From Dendrobium chrysotoxum (Eukaryota; Streptophyta; Magnoliopsida; Asparagales; Orchidaceae), in contig CM034305.1 in the NCBI GenBank assembly GCA_019925795.1, positions 95,640,433 through 95,704,432 of the forward strand: 64,000 nucleotides of DNA. The letters are read 5' to 3'. The notes below the pieces were generated by a model. The model was given only the letters and a program-made list of their open reading frames with translations, did no database searches and was not told the DNA's origin. Position numbers and translations under genes: made by a program. Shown here one piece after another: positions 48,200-58,153 of the stretch. Positions within the stretch are counted from its first letter, which is position 1. Each line of letters begins with the position of its first letter.

Positions 48200-50328
48200 T
48201 TGTAAACATGTAAGAACCCATGTATATCTCCGATAATTTTCTGGTTAAATCCTTCATAATAAAGTGGGAATCGTCTGTCACAGGTGCTCTAAGTAGCGTG
48301 CACGCCAGCTGTTAAAGTTAGGCGGCTCGTACATCCCGTGAACATATGTCTTCAAAAAAGAACAAAGTATCGCACTGTTACATGTCACGGGTTGTACGAC
48401 CCTTAGTTAAAGTATGCACATCGCACCAAATCACTGAAAGAGGGTGTCGCCCACAAGTATAAGACCGATATGCAATGAATATGACCATTCTCCTACGAGC
48501 TACTATAGGAGACTTGTGGGTGTTTGTGAACAACAGTAAAATATATACAAACAAGTGCGATACGATCGTCAAACTACGAATGAATTCGAGGGACATATGG
48601 TGAATGCTACAATATCCCCTCAAATGGCGGTGGTTAATTAGCAAGTGGGGGCCACGATTATATACAAAATACTGAAAATCAACATGCATAGCAAATACAA
48701 TAGCTCACCAGCTTGGCAAGCACGAAAAAACTGATGGTGAATGTAGCCTAATCAGTTCAACAGTTATACAATGAAGGCCAGATGCAGATCCTTCACGAGC
48801 AAAAGATGACCAATTGGCGACTAATGCAAATGCTTATGAGTCGCCGCAAGAGACCTGTTTCGCATCCAACAGGTTGTCCGTAAGTAAAGAAGAAAAGAAT
48901 TATAGCAAGAGTAAGCACCTAAGAATATAAGCAGGAGATTCGTTAGTGCATTACAATCCATCTGCAAAAAATAACAAGTAGTGTACAACAGTCTACCTGT
49001 ACTGAACGAGCAAATACAGAAATGTTACAACAAACACAAACTTCTACGAGCTGTCATAGAAGTCTTGTCGAATATCCAGAATATCCCCGCACATGCACCA
49101 TAATTTGTATACACATAGGTACACAGAAAGGGATGTATAACAAAACCTGCATGAGCCCCGACGAGCATGTTTTAGATACATACGTGACGTCAAGGGATGC
49201 TGCGCAGGTCAATAAATGAACTTAAGTTCGAGCCCGATCTTTCTATGCGGGTAGATAGGAGTCGACACGGCTCGAACTATAAAACAAGTATACGGTTGCG
49301 AGATCAACCAAAATATTTATTTTATACGTTCATATTAGACCTTCAAGGCCTTCAACAAAAAAAATTCACAAACAAAGAGATAAAGCCTACGAAGCCCGAT
49401 CCTTCTATACAAGTAGATAGAAGTCGACACGGCTTGAATCATAAAACAGATATACGGTCAAGATGCCGACCAGAATATCTGTTTTATACGATCATATTAG
49501 GCCTTCAAGGCCTATGAACAGTGAAATTTATCAACAAAGGTTCGAAACGTATGAAACCCGCATGGGCCCCGACGAGCATGTTGTAGAAATACATGTGACG
49601 TCTAGGGATGCTACATGGGTCATTAAATGAGCGTAATTCGAACCCGATCCTCTGTCGACATCCCGACGGAGTCGACAAGGTTCAATCTATAAATGAATGA
49701 CCCCGAATACCTCGATGATGGCCGTGTTAAATGCAAATCTCAATCGGAGGGATTAATTTCAAATAATTCAAATGCCACCCAAATGCTCATCAAGAATCCA
49801 AAAACTCTAAAAGTCCCAAAATCTAAATATTTAAAACTTAAACTCAACCGTCAAAACACTTAAAGTAAAATCCATCCACTTTTCGCAATAATTTGTCGAG
49901 GTGGGCAAATCTGAAAATTACTTCAGCTCACAAAGAGCTAATGCCTAGTCGAAAATATCAGTAGGATTCATTCTCAAAACAGTCTCCTGCCAATAAGGAT
50001 GTGGTACATGTCCTCTAACTGACAGTTTCGCCGCCAAAAGGCACTGCAGGATAAACGGTTATGACCCGGGGCCCTCTAAACCGAGTGGTTTTTGCAGCCA
50101 AATGGCACCACAAAATAGCGGTTATGGCCAGAGCCGATACGTTCCTTAATGGCATCAAATCCTTGAGATATGAATCAATAAGATATGATCAATAGGGCAC
50201 AAAGCCCTCTGTTAGCTAAGGTGGCTTCAAATTTGTCCCCTTAGACAAACATCCACCTCAGGTCTACAAGGTACCCTTGGACGAAGCAACCCATGGCTGC
50301 CGACAAGGATCTTTTTGTCAGGTTGGGT
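48200..50328 (-). repeat. Family X reversed copy 2, A segment (left of hAT)
   Basis: The complement of CTTGCAGGT-like words lies at 48240-49130. Then come two versions of a unit containing GCCCCGACGAGCATGTT (49155 and 49564) and two versions of GTAGATAG(G/A)AGTCGACACGG (49250 and 49418), so part of X is locally duplicated. The complements of the 'CATTTGGCGGC' and TTTGTCCAAGG phrases follow to 50290. Confidence 0.7.
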
Positions 50329-51327
50329 CATTGTTTAAAATTGCGCAATATGAGGCTCGCCTTGAGGCCCGCCTCAACGCAATTCCAGTAAAAAACGTCT
50401 CAAGGCTTACGCCTCAAGCTTTTTTTATGAGGCTTACGCCTCATCTTGGAAGATGCCCGCCTTGAGTTGCGCCTCGCCTCGCTGGCATGAGGTGTACGCC
50501 TCATTCTATCTATGTATTTTTTTATTTAAAACTTACCTAAATCCTATAGAAAAGCCCCAAAAAAATTATGCCTTCTTGCACCCCTAAGCCACAACAACTT
50601 CCTTTCAATTGCCTCGACCTCTAGCCCACCGCCTTGACTGTAGCCACAACCGTCTTAGCCGCCACAGGGGATCACTAGAAAGCCGCACGTTATCACCATT
50701 TCCTCTTAAAATTTTGGAGTATTATCTTTATGTTGATGACAAACATTTATAAAAGACAAAGATGACTGAAATAAATAAAGAAGCAGATTGAGAGGTATTT
50801 GGCCCTATAGAATGAGGTAGGAAAGAGACCAATTTGTTATGACAGAGACTCAAATAAAAATCCCCTTAGTAATGATAATACATATGATTTCTGAGTTGTT
50901 GCCAATTATTTCAACTTTCTTTAGGAATTAAAGGTAGATGAGTAGGCAACTGAGAAAGAAAAAAATTAGAGTTGAACTTAATGTTATATGATACTTTTAT
51001 GCAATTCATATATTTTATGTTGTTTTGTTCCTGTAATATTTGGATTTCAATTCTATTTCACATAATTTATCACTTGACACTTTACATCTTATACAAATAT
51101 TTATTTCATATGTATGTAAATTTGTTACTTCATAGTTCAATAAAAAGTTAATATGTCATCTTTTAACATATTATTTTGATATTATATAAAAAGTTATTTT
51201 TAACTTTTATTTTGACTTTACGCATTTTTTAGATTTTGAGGCTTACGCCTCAAAACGCCTTGAGGCTTACGCCTCGCCTCACGAACGAAAAATGCCTCAA
51301 TACTCAATTGCGCAATTTTAAACCTTG
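50329..51327 (+). mobile_element. Non-autonomous hAT-like element, copy 2, perfect target duplication
   Basis: A 999-bp element flanked by GGTTGGGT on both sides (50321-50328 and 51328-51335). Closing the gap restores GTCAGGTTGGGTCGACTACC, which is intact at 26067. Terminal repeats are CATTGTTTAAAATTGCGCAAT and, inverted, CAAGGTTTAAAATTGCGCAAT. Near both ends, GAGGCTTACGCCTC-like short palindromes cluster, as in hAT subterminal regions. There is no transposase frame. Confidence 0.9.
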
Positions 51328-51775
51328 GGTTGGGTCGACTACCTCCTCTGACTAAGTAGACCAGGGACCACGATGGCCCGGGACGACGAACCATGGGATA
51401 TTGATCAAATCCATCATCCATTCGCCCACCATCTGCTTTAAGTGCACGATGGTGAAATTTTAAATTTTAAATATTAATTCCCAAAACTCTACGCCCATGC
51501 TACTACTATATGCCAGATGGACGTATTTCCATATATCTGATTAATGACTAGCCTTAATCGAAAGTTCTCTCTCGTGATCGGGAGGAGTAATTAACTATAG
51601 GGGCTTGCGCCTATAGGAAACCAGAACTCAGATCATAAAGTCCTCGCAAAATAAGGGCGAAATCTCTGGGTAGTGTCTTATCTACAAACTCATCTGCCTT
51701 CCAAGATTTACCCCGAAACTTAATCCGTTAAAACTCCCTGAAAAAAGCAACGGGGAGACCGGGGCCGAATTTTCG
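51328..51775 (-). repeat. Family X reversed copy 2, A segment (right of hAT)
   Basis: Continues exactly where 50328 stopped. The complements of ATGGTTCGTCGTCCCGG, then CTATAGGCGCAAGCCCC (51600), then CCTCATTTTGCGAGG-type text follow. It ends with TTTTCGGAGCC (51769), the X start. Confidence 0.8.
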
Positions 51776-52745
51776 GAGCCTGCAGGTGGGAAGAGAGGAA
51801 TCATGGGAGAGGGGCCGACGACATTAGGAGGAGATTAGGGGGAATTTAATTGGGATTAGGAGGTGACTAGGAAAGAGAAAATGCAAGGGGAGGGGGGCCG
51901 GCCACATGAAGGGAGACAAGGGTGTCTAGGTACGATGTATGTGGGCCAAGGAAATTAATTATTGATTGAAATCAAATCTGAAATTAATCTCAAATTTAAT
52001 TAATTTTAGAGAGGTTTCCTAACTGAAATTTATTAGGGAGGGAATTATGTGAATTCAAATATTGAATTGAATTCAAATTAATAAACCTTCCTAATTGGGA
52101 GGATTATTTTAGGAATGTATTTATGGACTTCGAATTTTGAATTTCAAAATTCTTGGTGGGGAAGTGGGGTGGCCAGCGGCATGGGGAAGGCTATGGGGTG
52201 GTGGTGACGGCTTAAGGAGGGGCGGCCGGCGGTGGGAAAAGCCCAATGGGCGGCGGCTAGGGAGAGGGAGGGAGATTTCGGTTGGGGTGTGCAGGCCGGT
52301 AGTGGGGGTGGGATTCCGGTGGCTAGGGTCGGCGGTTTGAGTAGTTGGCAAGTGGTGAGGTCGACGGTGGGAAGGAAGAGAGAGTCGGACCACGAGCCCG
52401 GAGCACCTCCGCAACTGGTGGGTATTTCTTTGCCCACACTTGGGACTTCAACACTCAAGAACTCACAAGCTCTAGAGAAAGTAAAATCTCAAATTTCATT
52501 AGGTAATCATCCTCCCATTATAATACATGAGGCCTCAATATATAGGCCTGAAATAAAATAAAGAAAAGACTCAAATGCCTCTTGGGCTACAACTCCAATA
52601 GACTCAAATAAAAGAGTACAAACGGAACTAGTAAACAAACATAACATAATACATAAACGCATCAAAAATAAAGACTGTGAATCGTAACCGTCGATCTACG
52701 ATTCCTACGCCGATAAACCTGTCGAAAACGTCTGTCGATGTCCTC
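51776..52745 (-). repeat. Family Y copy 2, right part
   Basis: A G-rich block (52150-52400), then GACTCAAATGCCTCTTGGGC (52567-52586), then AATCGTAACCGTCGATC (52680) align with the right ends of copies 1 and 3. The - strand frames at 52120-52460 are Pro-rich by-products of the G-rich + strand. Confidence 0.55.
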
Positions 52746-52751
52746 CTAACT

Positions 52752-54060
52752 TTTGGATTCCTAACTGGGCTATCAAAAAGATTGGTAATATTAAAGGTCT
52801 AAATCTTATCAAGTGGAAGACTAAGTAGGGCTAACAACAAGGGTGGTCTTGCATTAAAGATATAAGCATGATTAAGTTGTCTTTCATTGATAAATGTATT
52901 TGGATGTCTATTCAACCAAGCAAAGATTATATTATTAGCTCTATCATGCATGATAAATATTTTAACAATTTGATTCCATTAGGTTTCTGGTGTAGTAAGA
53001 TCCTATTATTGCTCCAACTTTATTAAAGGAGTCTAAAGTTTTTCATTCATTTCTTCTCAATATTTCTTAGAAAGTTCGTGATGGTAAAAACATTAACTTT
53101 TGAAAGGACAAAAGGATTAATGATTGCTCCATTGCATTTCAATTCAATTATCTTTTCACTATTGTCAAAACTGTAATAATTTTATTGCTTTATCTCATAT
53201 TATTAGCAGTGGTTAGCATAGGTTATGGAAAGAGTTTATTCCTTATCATGAAAGGAACTTTTCTATCTCTTATCAATATGTTTGAAGTTGATTCAATCAG
53301 GACATTGTGTATTGTTTTCTTTCATCTAGTGGTGCTTTCCCTGTTCTGATGCATGGAAGCGTTCATAATCCAAACTGCTCTTAATTTGAAAGATCTATCA
53401 CTCCCCTCAAATTTTCAGTTTCTGTTTGATTTCTTTATATAAGAAAATTTTCTAGTAAGGTCTCCTTACTCAACAAAAGGGTTACAAGCATTATTATTTG
53501 TATGTGCAAAGATAAAATTATGGATGACTTCCATATCTTCTTTGTTTGTGGCACTATCTTCAATATTTAGGGGAGGCTTTTAATTTTTTTTGATAAATCT
53601 TCTCTTATTGAAAACATAGACTCAACTTTCTCTACTTAGAGAAATGTTCATATCAATAATGACTTCCAAGAGCTATGGGATGCATTTTCCATATTTGTCA
53701 TTTGAAATGAATGAAATGCCATGTATTTATCTAAAAAAAAAGCTAATTTTATTATATAGGATGAAAGAACTGTTTAGGTGCTTTTCTAACAAAAAAAGAT
53801 TCTCTAGTTTGACAGCATCAATCTTGCTTGCTTTAGATTTTTGGTCAACAAACTATAAAGCAAAGAAGTTGATTAAAATCAATTGTATCCTAGAAGAGAG
53901 ACACTCCCTTCTAGTCTTCTAGAGCTTTTCTCAACTTGTACTTAGTTGTACCTCTTTCATAAACTTCAACTTATTCTCTTTTTCATTATCTTTTTGTAAT
54001 TTTTTATATAATCTTTTATTTTAATGAGAAGGATTAACCAAGGTTTTCATAAAAAAAAAC
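52752..54060 (+). pseudogene. L1-type LINE 3' half with poly-A tail
   Basis: Broken frames give, in order, KVRDGKNINF and DKRINDCSIAFQF (53070-53140), a KTKIPxKV-like region, the zinc-binding domain area (ICMCKDKIMDDFHIFFVCGT, 53500-53560), and the tail (FNEKD, 54020). It ends in an A-run at about 54051. It begins with CCTAACTGGGCTATCAAAAAG, nearly the same text as 44578-44600, so it probably belongs to the same element or family. Confidence 0.7.
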
Positions 54061-54615
54061 TAAAATTTAGCAAGAAACTCTGGTTCAAATTTGTTAAATT
54101 ACAGATAATTAATCTCAAAGGAACGAAATGAAAAGCATATTGTGATTATTTAGAATAGAATCTAGTAGGTCCTTTTCAAGTTCATCATCTCATGTACCAA
54201 CACATACCATTGAATTCATCTAATAATCTAACTCTACATTATGCCTCTCACGCAAGAAATGATTTTCTCTCCATAAATTAAGACAATGAAGTTCTGTTTG
54301 TTAAAAATTACAAGGAAACCAAGTAAATACGATACTTCATTAAAACAAACTAATATGGCATACACTAGTTGTGAAGCGGTACAGAGGAAGGAATAAAACT
54401 ACTTCCATGTGATTAAGATTAGAAAGGTTATTATATTATCCTAATTATCCTTAGAAAATTCTTACACTAAAAGCTCACAAAAAAAAGATTGGTTGATTAT
54501 GTAGAACCTGCATCTTTCAGAACTAAAAAAAACCGAACCATACTTTCCCAACTTCCATGTGCTTACATCTTCGCATCCTTCATTCCTAATTTGAACTATA
54601 ATTAACTATCAAATT
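54061..54615. other. Unassigned AT-rich sequence
   Basis: No gene or repeat recognised. Confidence 0.35.
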
Positions 54616-54619
54616 TTCT

Positions 54620-54945
54620 AATTTGCTAGCAATCCGTGAAAAGGTTGGAGTAGCTCCAGTGGAAGATAAGATTAGAGAGAGTCGCCTTAGATGGTTTGGT
54701 CACGTAAAACGGCGGCCTCCCGATGACCCGGTTAGGAAAGTAGAGGTCTTAGATTTGACTTATGTTAAGAAAGGTAGAGGTAGACCTAAAAAGACTTGGT
54801 TAGAAAATATTAGAAATGATCTTTCTTTATTAGATTTAAACGAGAATTTGACTTTTAATAGGACACAATGGAGAAAAAGGATTCATGTAGCCGACCCCAC
54901 GTAGTGGGATAAAGGCTTGATGTTGTTGTTGTTGTTGTTGCTAGC
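54620..54945 (+). mobile_element. RTE-type LINE 3' end, short copy
   Basis: An intact frame reads REKVGVAPVEDKIRESRLRW, FGHVKRRPPDDPVRKVE, LDLTYVKKGRGRPKKTW, then RTQWRKRIHVADPT and a stop. It is followed by GGATAAAGGCTTGATG and seven TTG units (to 54938). It is strongly 5'-truncated and much less damaged than the copy at 36620, so it is probably younger. Confidence 0.85.
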
Positions 54946-55109
54946 AATTTCACCATTATATAGTGGAGAGGCCTGAAAAAGCAAAATTTGATAGATGGGT
55001 GAACACATGAGCTTGAATAGAAACTGGCTAACGAATTCTGATTTGTTTAGCAACGAAGTACTTATGAAAATTATTTGTTGACCTCAATAACAACTCTAAG
55101 ATAGATTCA

Positions 55110-56580
55110 AATGTGCATGATTAAAATAACAAGTAAAAAAATATAATGTTGCGCGAAAGTTGTCCGAAACTCGATGATTGAAAGTCAAAATCACCGAAAT
55201 GGCGTTCATTGTCAAAACAAATAGCACCGGTGCATTTGAAGCAACTGAAACAGCTAAGATTGATACCCATAGTGACCAGGGTTTTTGATCGGTGAAAATT
55301 AGAATTTTGTGCCTGCAAAATGAGGTAGAGTCGATGCAATGAATGACGAGAATTTGGTGAATGAATCAATGCACAAATGACAAAAATATATTCTTATTAT
55401 TTCAAATGAAATGCATATCAAAATTAACTTAGTATGTATATAATATTAAAAAAACCAAATAAAATAAAGAAATGAAAAGGGCTACTGTCCTTTCAAAGTG
55501 CCTTTGGACAACGTTTTCAGAAAAAAAAAAAGTTGAAAAGACCAAAAGGAAAAAAAGAAAAAAAAAAACTAAACCTAAAATACCTAATAACACCCTCACA
55601 CTATCTCCCTCGCTCCACTCACATTTCCCTAACCAAGCCAACCCATGCCTCTCACAAAACTCATGGACGCAAGATCCCTCTCCCTCACTCAATCTCTCTT
55701 GATCACACACCCCTTAGACCACCAATGTCGCATGCCTGATCTTCGTTGGCTGATGGTTGGCGGTCAAGAAGAGAGGGGCTCAAAGGGGAAAGATTCCACC
55801 TTTAATTACTTATTATAGAAGACCAAAATTGGGAGGGAATTAGGAATGTTTATTTAGGGAAGATGGCTGATTTAATTGGGAGGAAATTAGGAAAGTTTTC
55901 TAAATTATGTTTAATTATTTAAGAAGTAGCTCTCTCCCATTCACTTTCTCTCTCTAAAAATTGAGAACGTAGCTCTCTCCCTCACTAACCCCTCTTCCTC
56001 TCTCTACACCAACCTCTATCCATCCCCCACACTCTTTCTTTCTCTACATAAAGAGAGAATAATTTTTCTCTCCCTCTCATAAAGAGGGAAAACCCTCTTT
56101 CTCTCCTTTCACCATTTCCCAAAAAAAAGTCAAAAAAAAAAGAAAAAAAAGAGAGTGACCTCGCCCCACTGTTTCACCGATGTCAACCTTGTTGCTGCTC
56201 ACTCGAAGGTATATATCCCACAACCCTAAGAACTCCAAACCCATGTGTGTTTTCTTAATTGATGGGTGAAAGTCGTGAGCAATGCTCGCGACGGGACAAT
56301 TTGGTCTTTTACGTGCATTTCTTAGCATGGCGGGATAAAATTTACGTACACGTGAATGTCTTTATTGATGGGCGAAGAATCACTGTGGCTTGCAAATAGG
56401 TGTTCAAAGACTCATACATTGATTTTCTAGGCTAGTGACGCAATATCTCACGACATTGAACATACATGACTTTCTTGGCATGATGGGAATGCTAACATAC
56501 TCATTGAAGCCTCCTAATGTGGAGAAGATGCTGAGATACTGTCAAATTTGGTTTGACATGGGACTCACATAAAACAAAAA
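55110..56580 (-). repeat. Family X partial reversed copy 3 (C and B segments)
   Basis: TCAAAATCACCGAAATGGC and CAACTGAAACAGCTAAGATTG (55170-55262) match 45680-45750. A pyrimidine-rich block follows (55590-56110), then CCGATGTCAACC and 55-bp-like units with TTCTTAGCATGGCGGG (56317). The A segment is missing. Confidence 0.6.
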
Positions 56581-56715
56581 TTTTTTAACATAAATATAAA
56601 ATAATTTTAAATTAAATTTAAAATCATAAAAACATTATATAAAATATGTCAAAACCCACAAAATATGAGAACAATGTTGGACTTACATGGACTTGCAAAA
56701 GATTTGAAAACTCGC

Positions 56716-56932
56716 AGTGGGCTCCGAAAATTTGCGCCCCGACCTCTCCGCGGCCCCTTTCTCCTTTCTGGGTTGTAGGGATGTGAGGAGAGTTTTAACA
56801 TGTTAAATTCCGAGGTAAATTTCAGAAGGCAGATTGAGTTTGTAAATAAGATATTACCCAGAGATTTCGCCCTCATTTTCTTAAGACTTTATAATCTGAG
56901 TTTAGGCTTCCTATAGGCATAAGCCCCTATAG
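56716..56932 (+). repeat. Family X forward copy 3, A segment start
   Basis: GGGCTCCGAAAATTTGCGCC (56718), then GAGGAGAGTTTTAAC, CCCAGAGATTTCGCCC and CCTATAGGCATAAGCCCC. It is cut at TATAG (56928-56932) by the inserted LTR. Confidence 0.75.
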
Positions 56933-58148
56933 TGATGCAATCATGTTTTTTTGTATTTCTTATTGAACAATGGTTTTTATTTTATTTTTAGTTATTTTAT
57001 ATTTTTGTTAGCTATCCAATGATGGAAGGCATCCTATGAGCATGGTAGGTTGTGCTTTGGGCTTGGTAGACCTTGGTTTGCTAGCTTGGGTCCTTTGGTG
57101 GTTGTTGATTTTCGGTTGGGAGTTGATATTGGAGTTCTGGTTTAGATGAGCTAAAGTTTAGCTCATTAATTCAAAAAGGCAAAAAGTAGTGAAGCTCATC
57201 AATGGAAAAAGGTGGAGTGGCTTGTGTCTCTTTCCCTTCCCCTATGTCTTCTCGGTTTCTCCTTTTCCCTCTCGGTTTTGGTGATTGTTTGCTCTCCCCA
57301 AGTTTTGCTGGTTGGTTTTCCCTAGTGTCTCTTTGGTTCCTTCTTTTGGTTGGTTTTTCCGGGTGTTTTTTCCCTGGTTACATGTGCCGGCTGTAGTAAT
57401 CTTTGTGCTGACTCTTTGGGAATATGGCTGGGTGGTTTCCCGTGACTGTTTGGGGGAGATTTCCTTGGCTTTTTGGCTGGTTGCTGTGGTGTGTCTCTTG
57501 GATGTCTGCACCTATTTTGGGGATGCTGTTTTGGATAACCCGTGGCCTTCCCTTTCCCTATTTCCTATTGGTTTAGTTGGAGGTGAAGTGGCTGTTGGGT
57601 TTCCTCTCTCTTGGTTATAAATATAAGATGTTTTGGGGAGGAAAAGAGTTGATGAATTTGAGTGCAAAGTTGCCAAAACCTGAGGGTTTCTTCTTGGAAA
57701 AGCTTGAGAGCTTTGTCCACCTTCTTCTCCTCTTTTCTATAGCTTGTGAGCTATATTCTTCTCGGGCTTCTTACCTCTTCGTCTCTACGCAAGTTCCACT
57801 CCACCTGTATCCTTCCTTTGGTTCTTTTGGTGTTGTTGGTTGGCTGATTTGGAGAGCATTTGCCGGCGGAGTTTGGTTGGACGTTTAGACCTCTTGCTGT
57901 GGTGGACCATTCGGTTTGCTAGCCCTAAGCACATATTTTTATCTAACCTACTTTTCGATACATGTGAGGAGTCCGCTTGCGGATGTTCTGAGGATAGCGA
58001 CTTTTTTTATTTTTCTTTTTGTTTCGTTTGGTTTCAATTCTCCTTTGTCTTTTGGGAGTGTGGATGATTGCTACTATTTGAAGTTAATTTAAGTAAGTGT
58101 TGCCTATTGTTCTCTTTATCTGGCTTTCTCTCTAGTTTGCTTGCATAA
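56933..58148. mobile_element. Probable solo LTR inserted in family X
   Basis: 1216 bp flanked by TATAG on both sides (56928-56932 and 58149-58153). Removing it restores CCCCTATAGTTAATTACCCC, which is intact in other X copies. The ends are TGATGCAA and TTGCATAA, nearly inverted repeats with the usual TG...CA form apart from one change. A TATA-like TTATAAATA lies near 57615, and T-rich tracts follow. No primer binding site or gene is attached. Orientation is + if the TATA box is genuine. Frames within it are hydrophobic Phe/Trp-rich by-products of T/G-rich sequence. Confidence 0.75.
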
Positions 58149-58153
58149 TATAG

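Noticed and set aside
44578..52800. The similar 45-bp text at 44578-44620 and 52752-52800 as a target-site duplication of one 8-kb insertion
   Set aside because: It is too long and too diverged for the short duplication made by known integrases; two LINE copies or a segmental event are equally possible.
57202..58067. Overlapping Phe/Trp-rich frames that look membrane-like
   Set aside because: Inside the probable solo LTR; hydrophobicity comes from T/G-rich DNA. No family resemblance.
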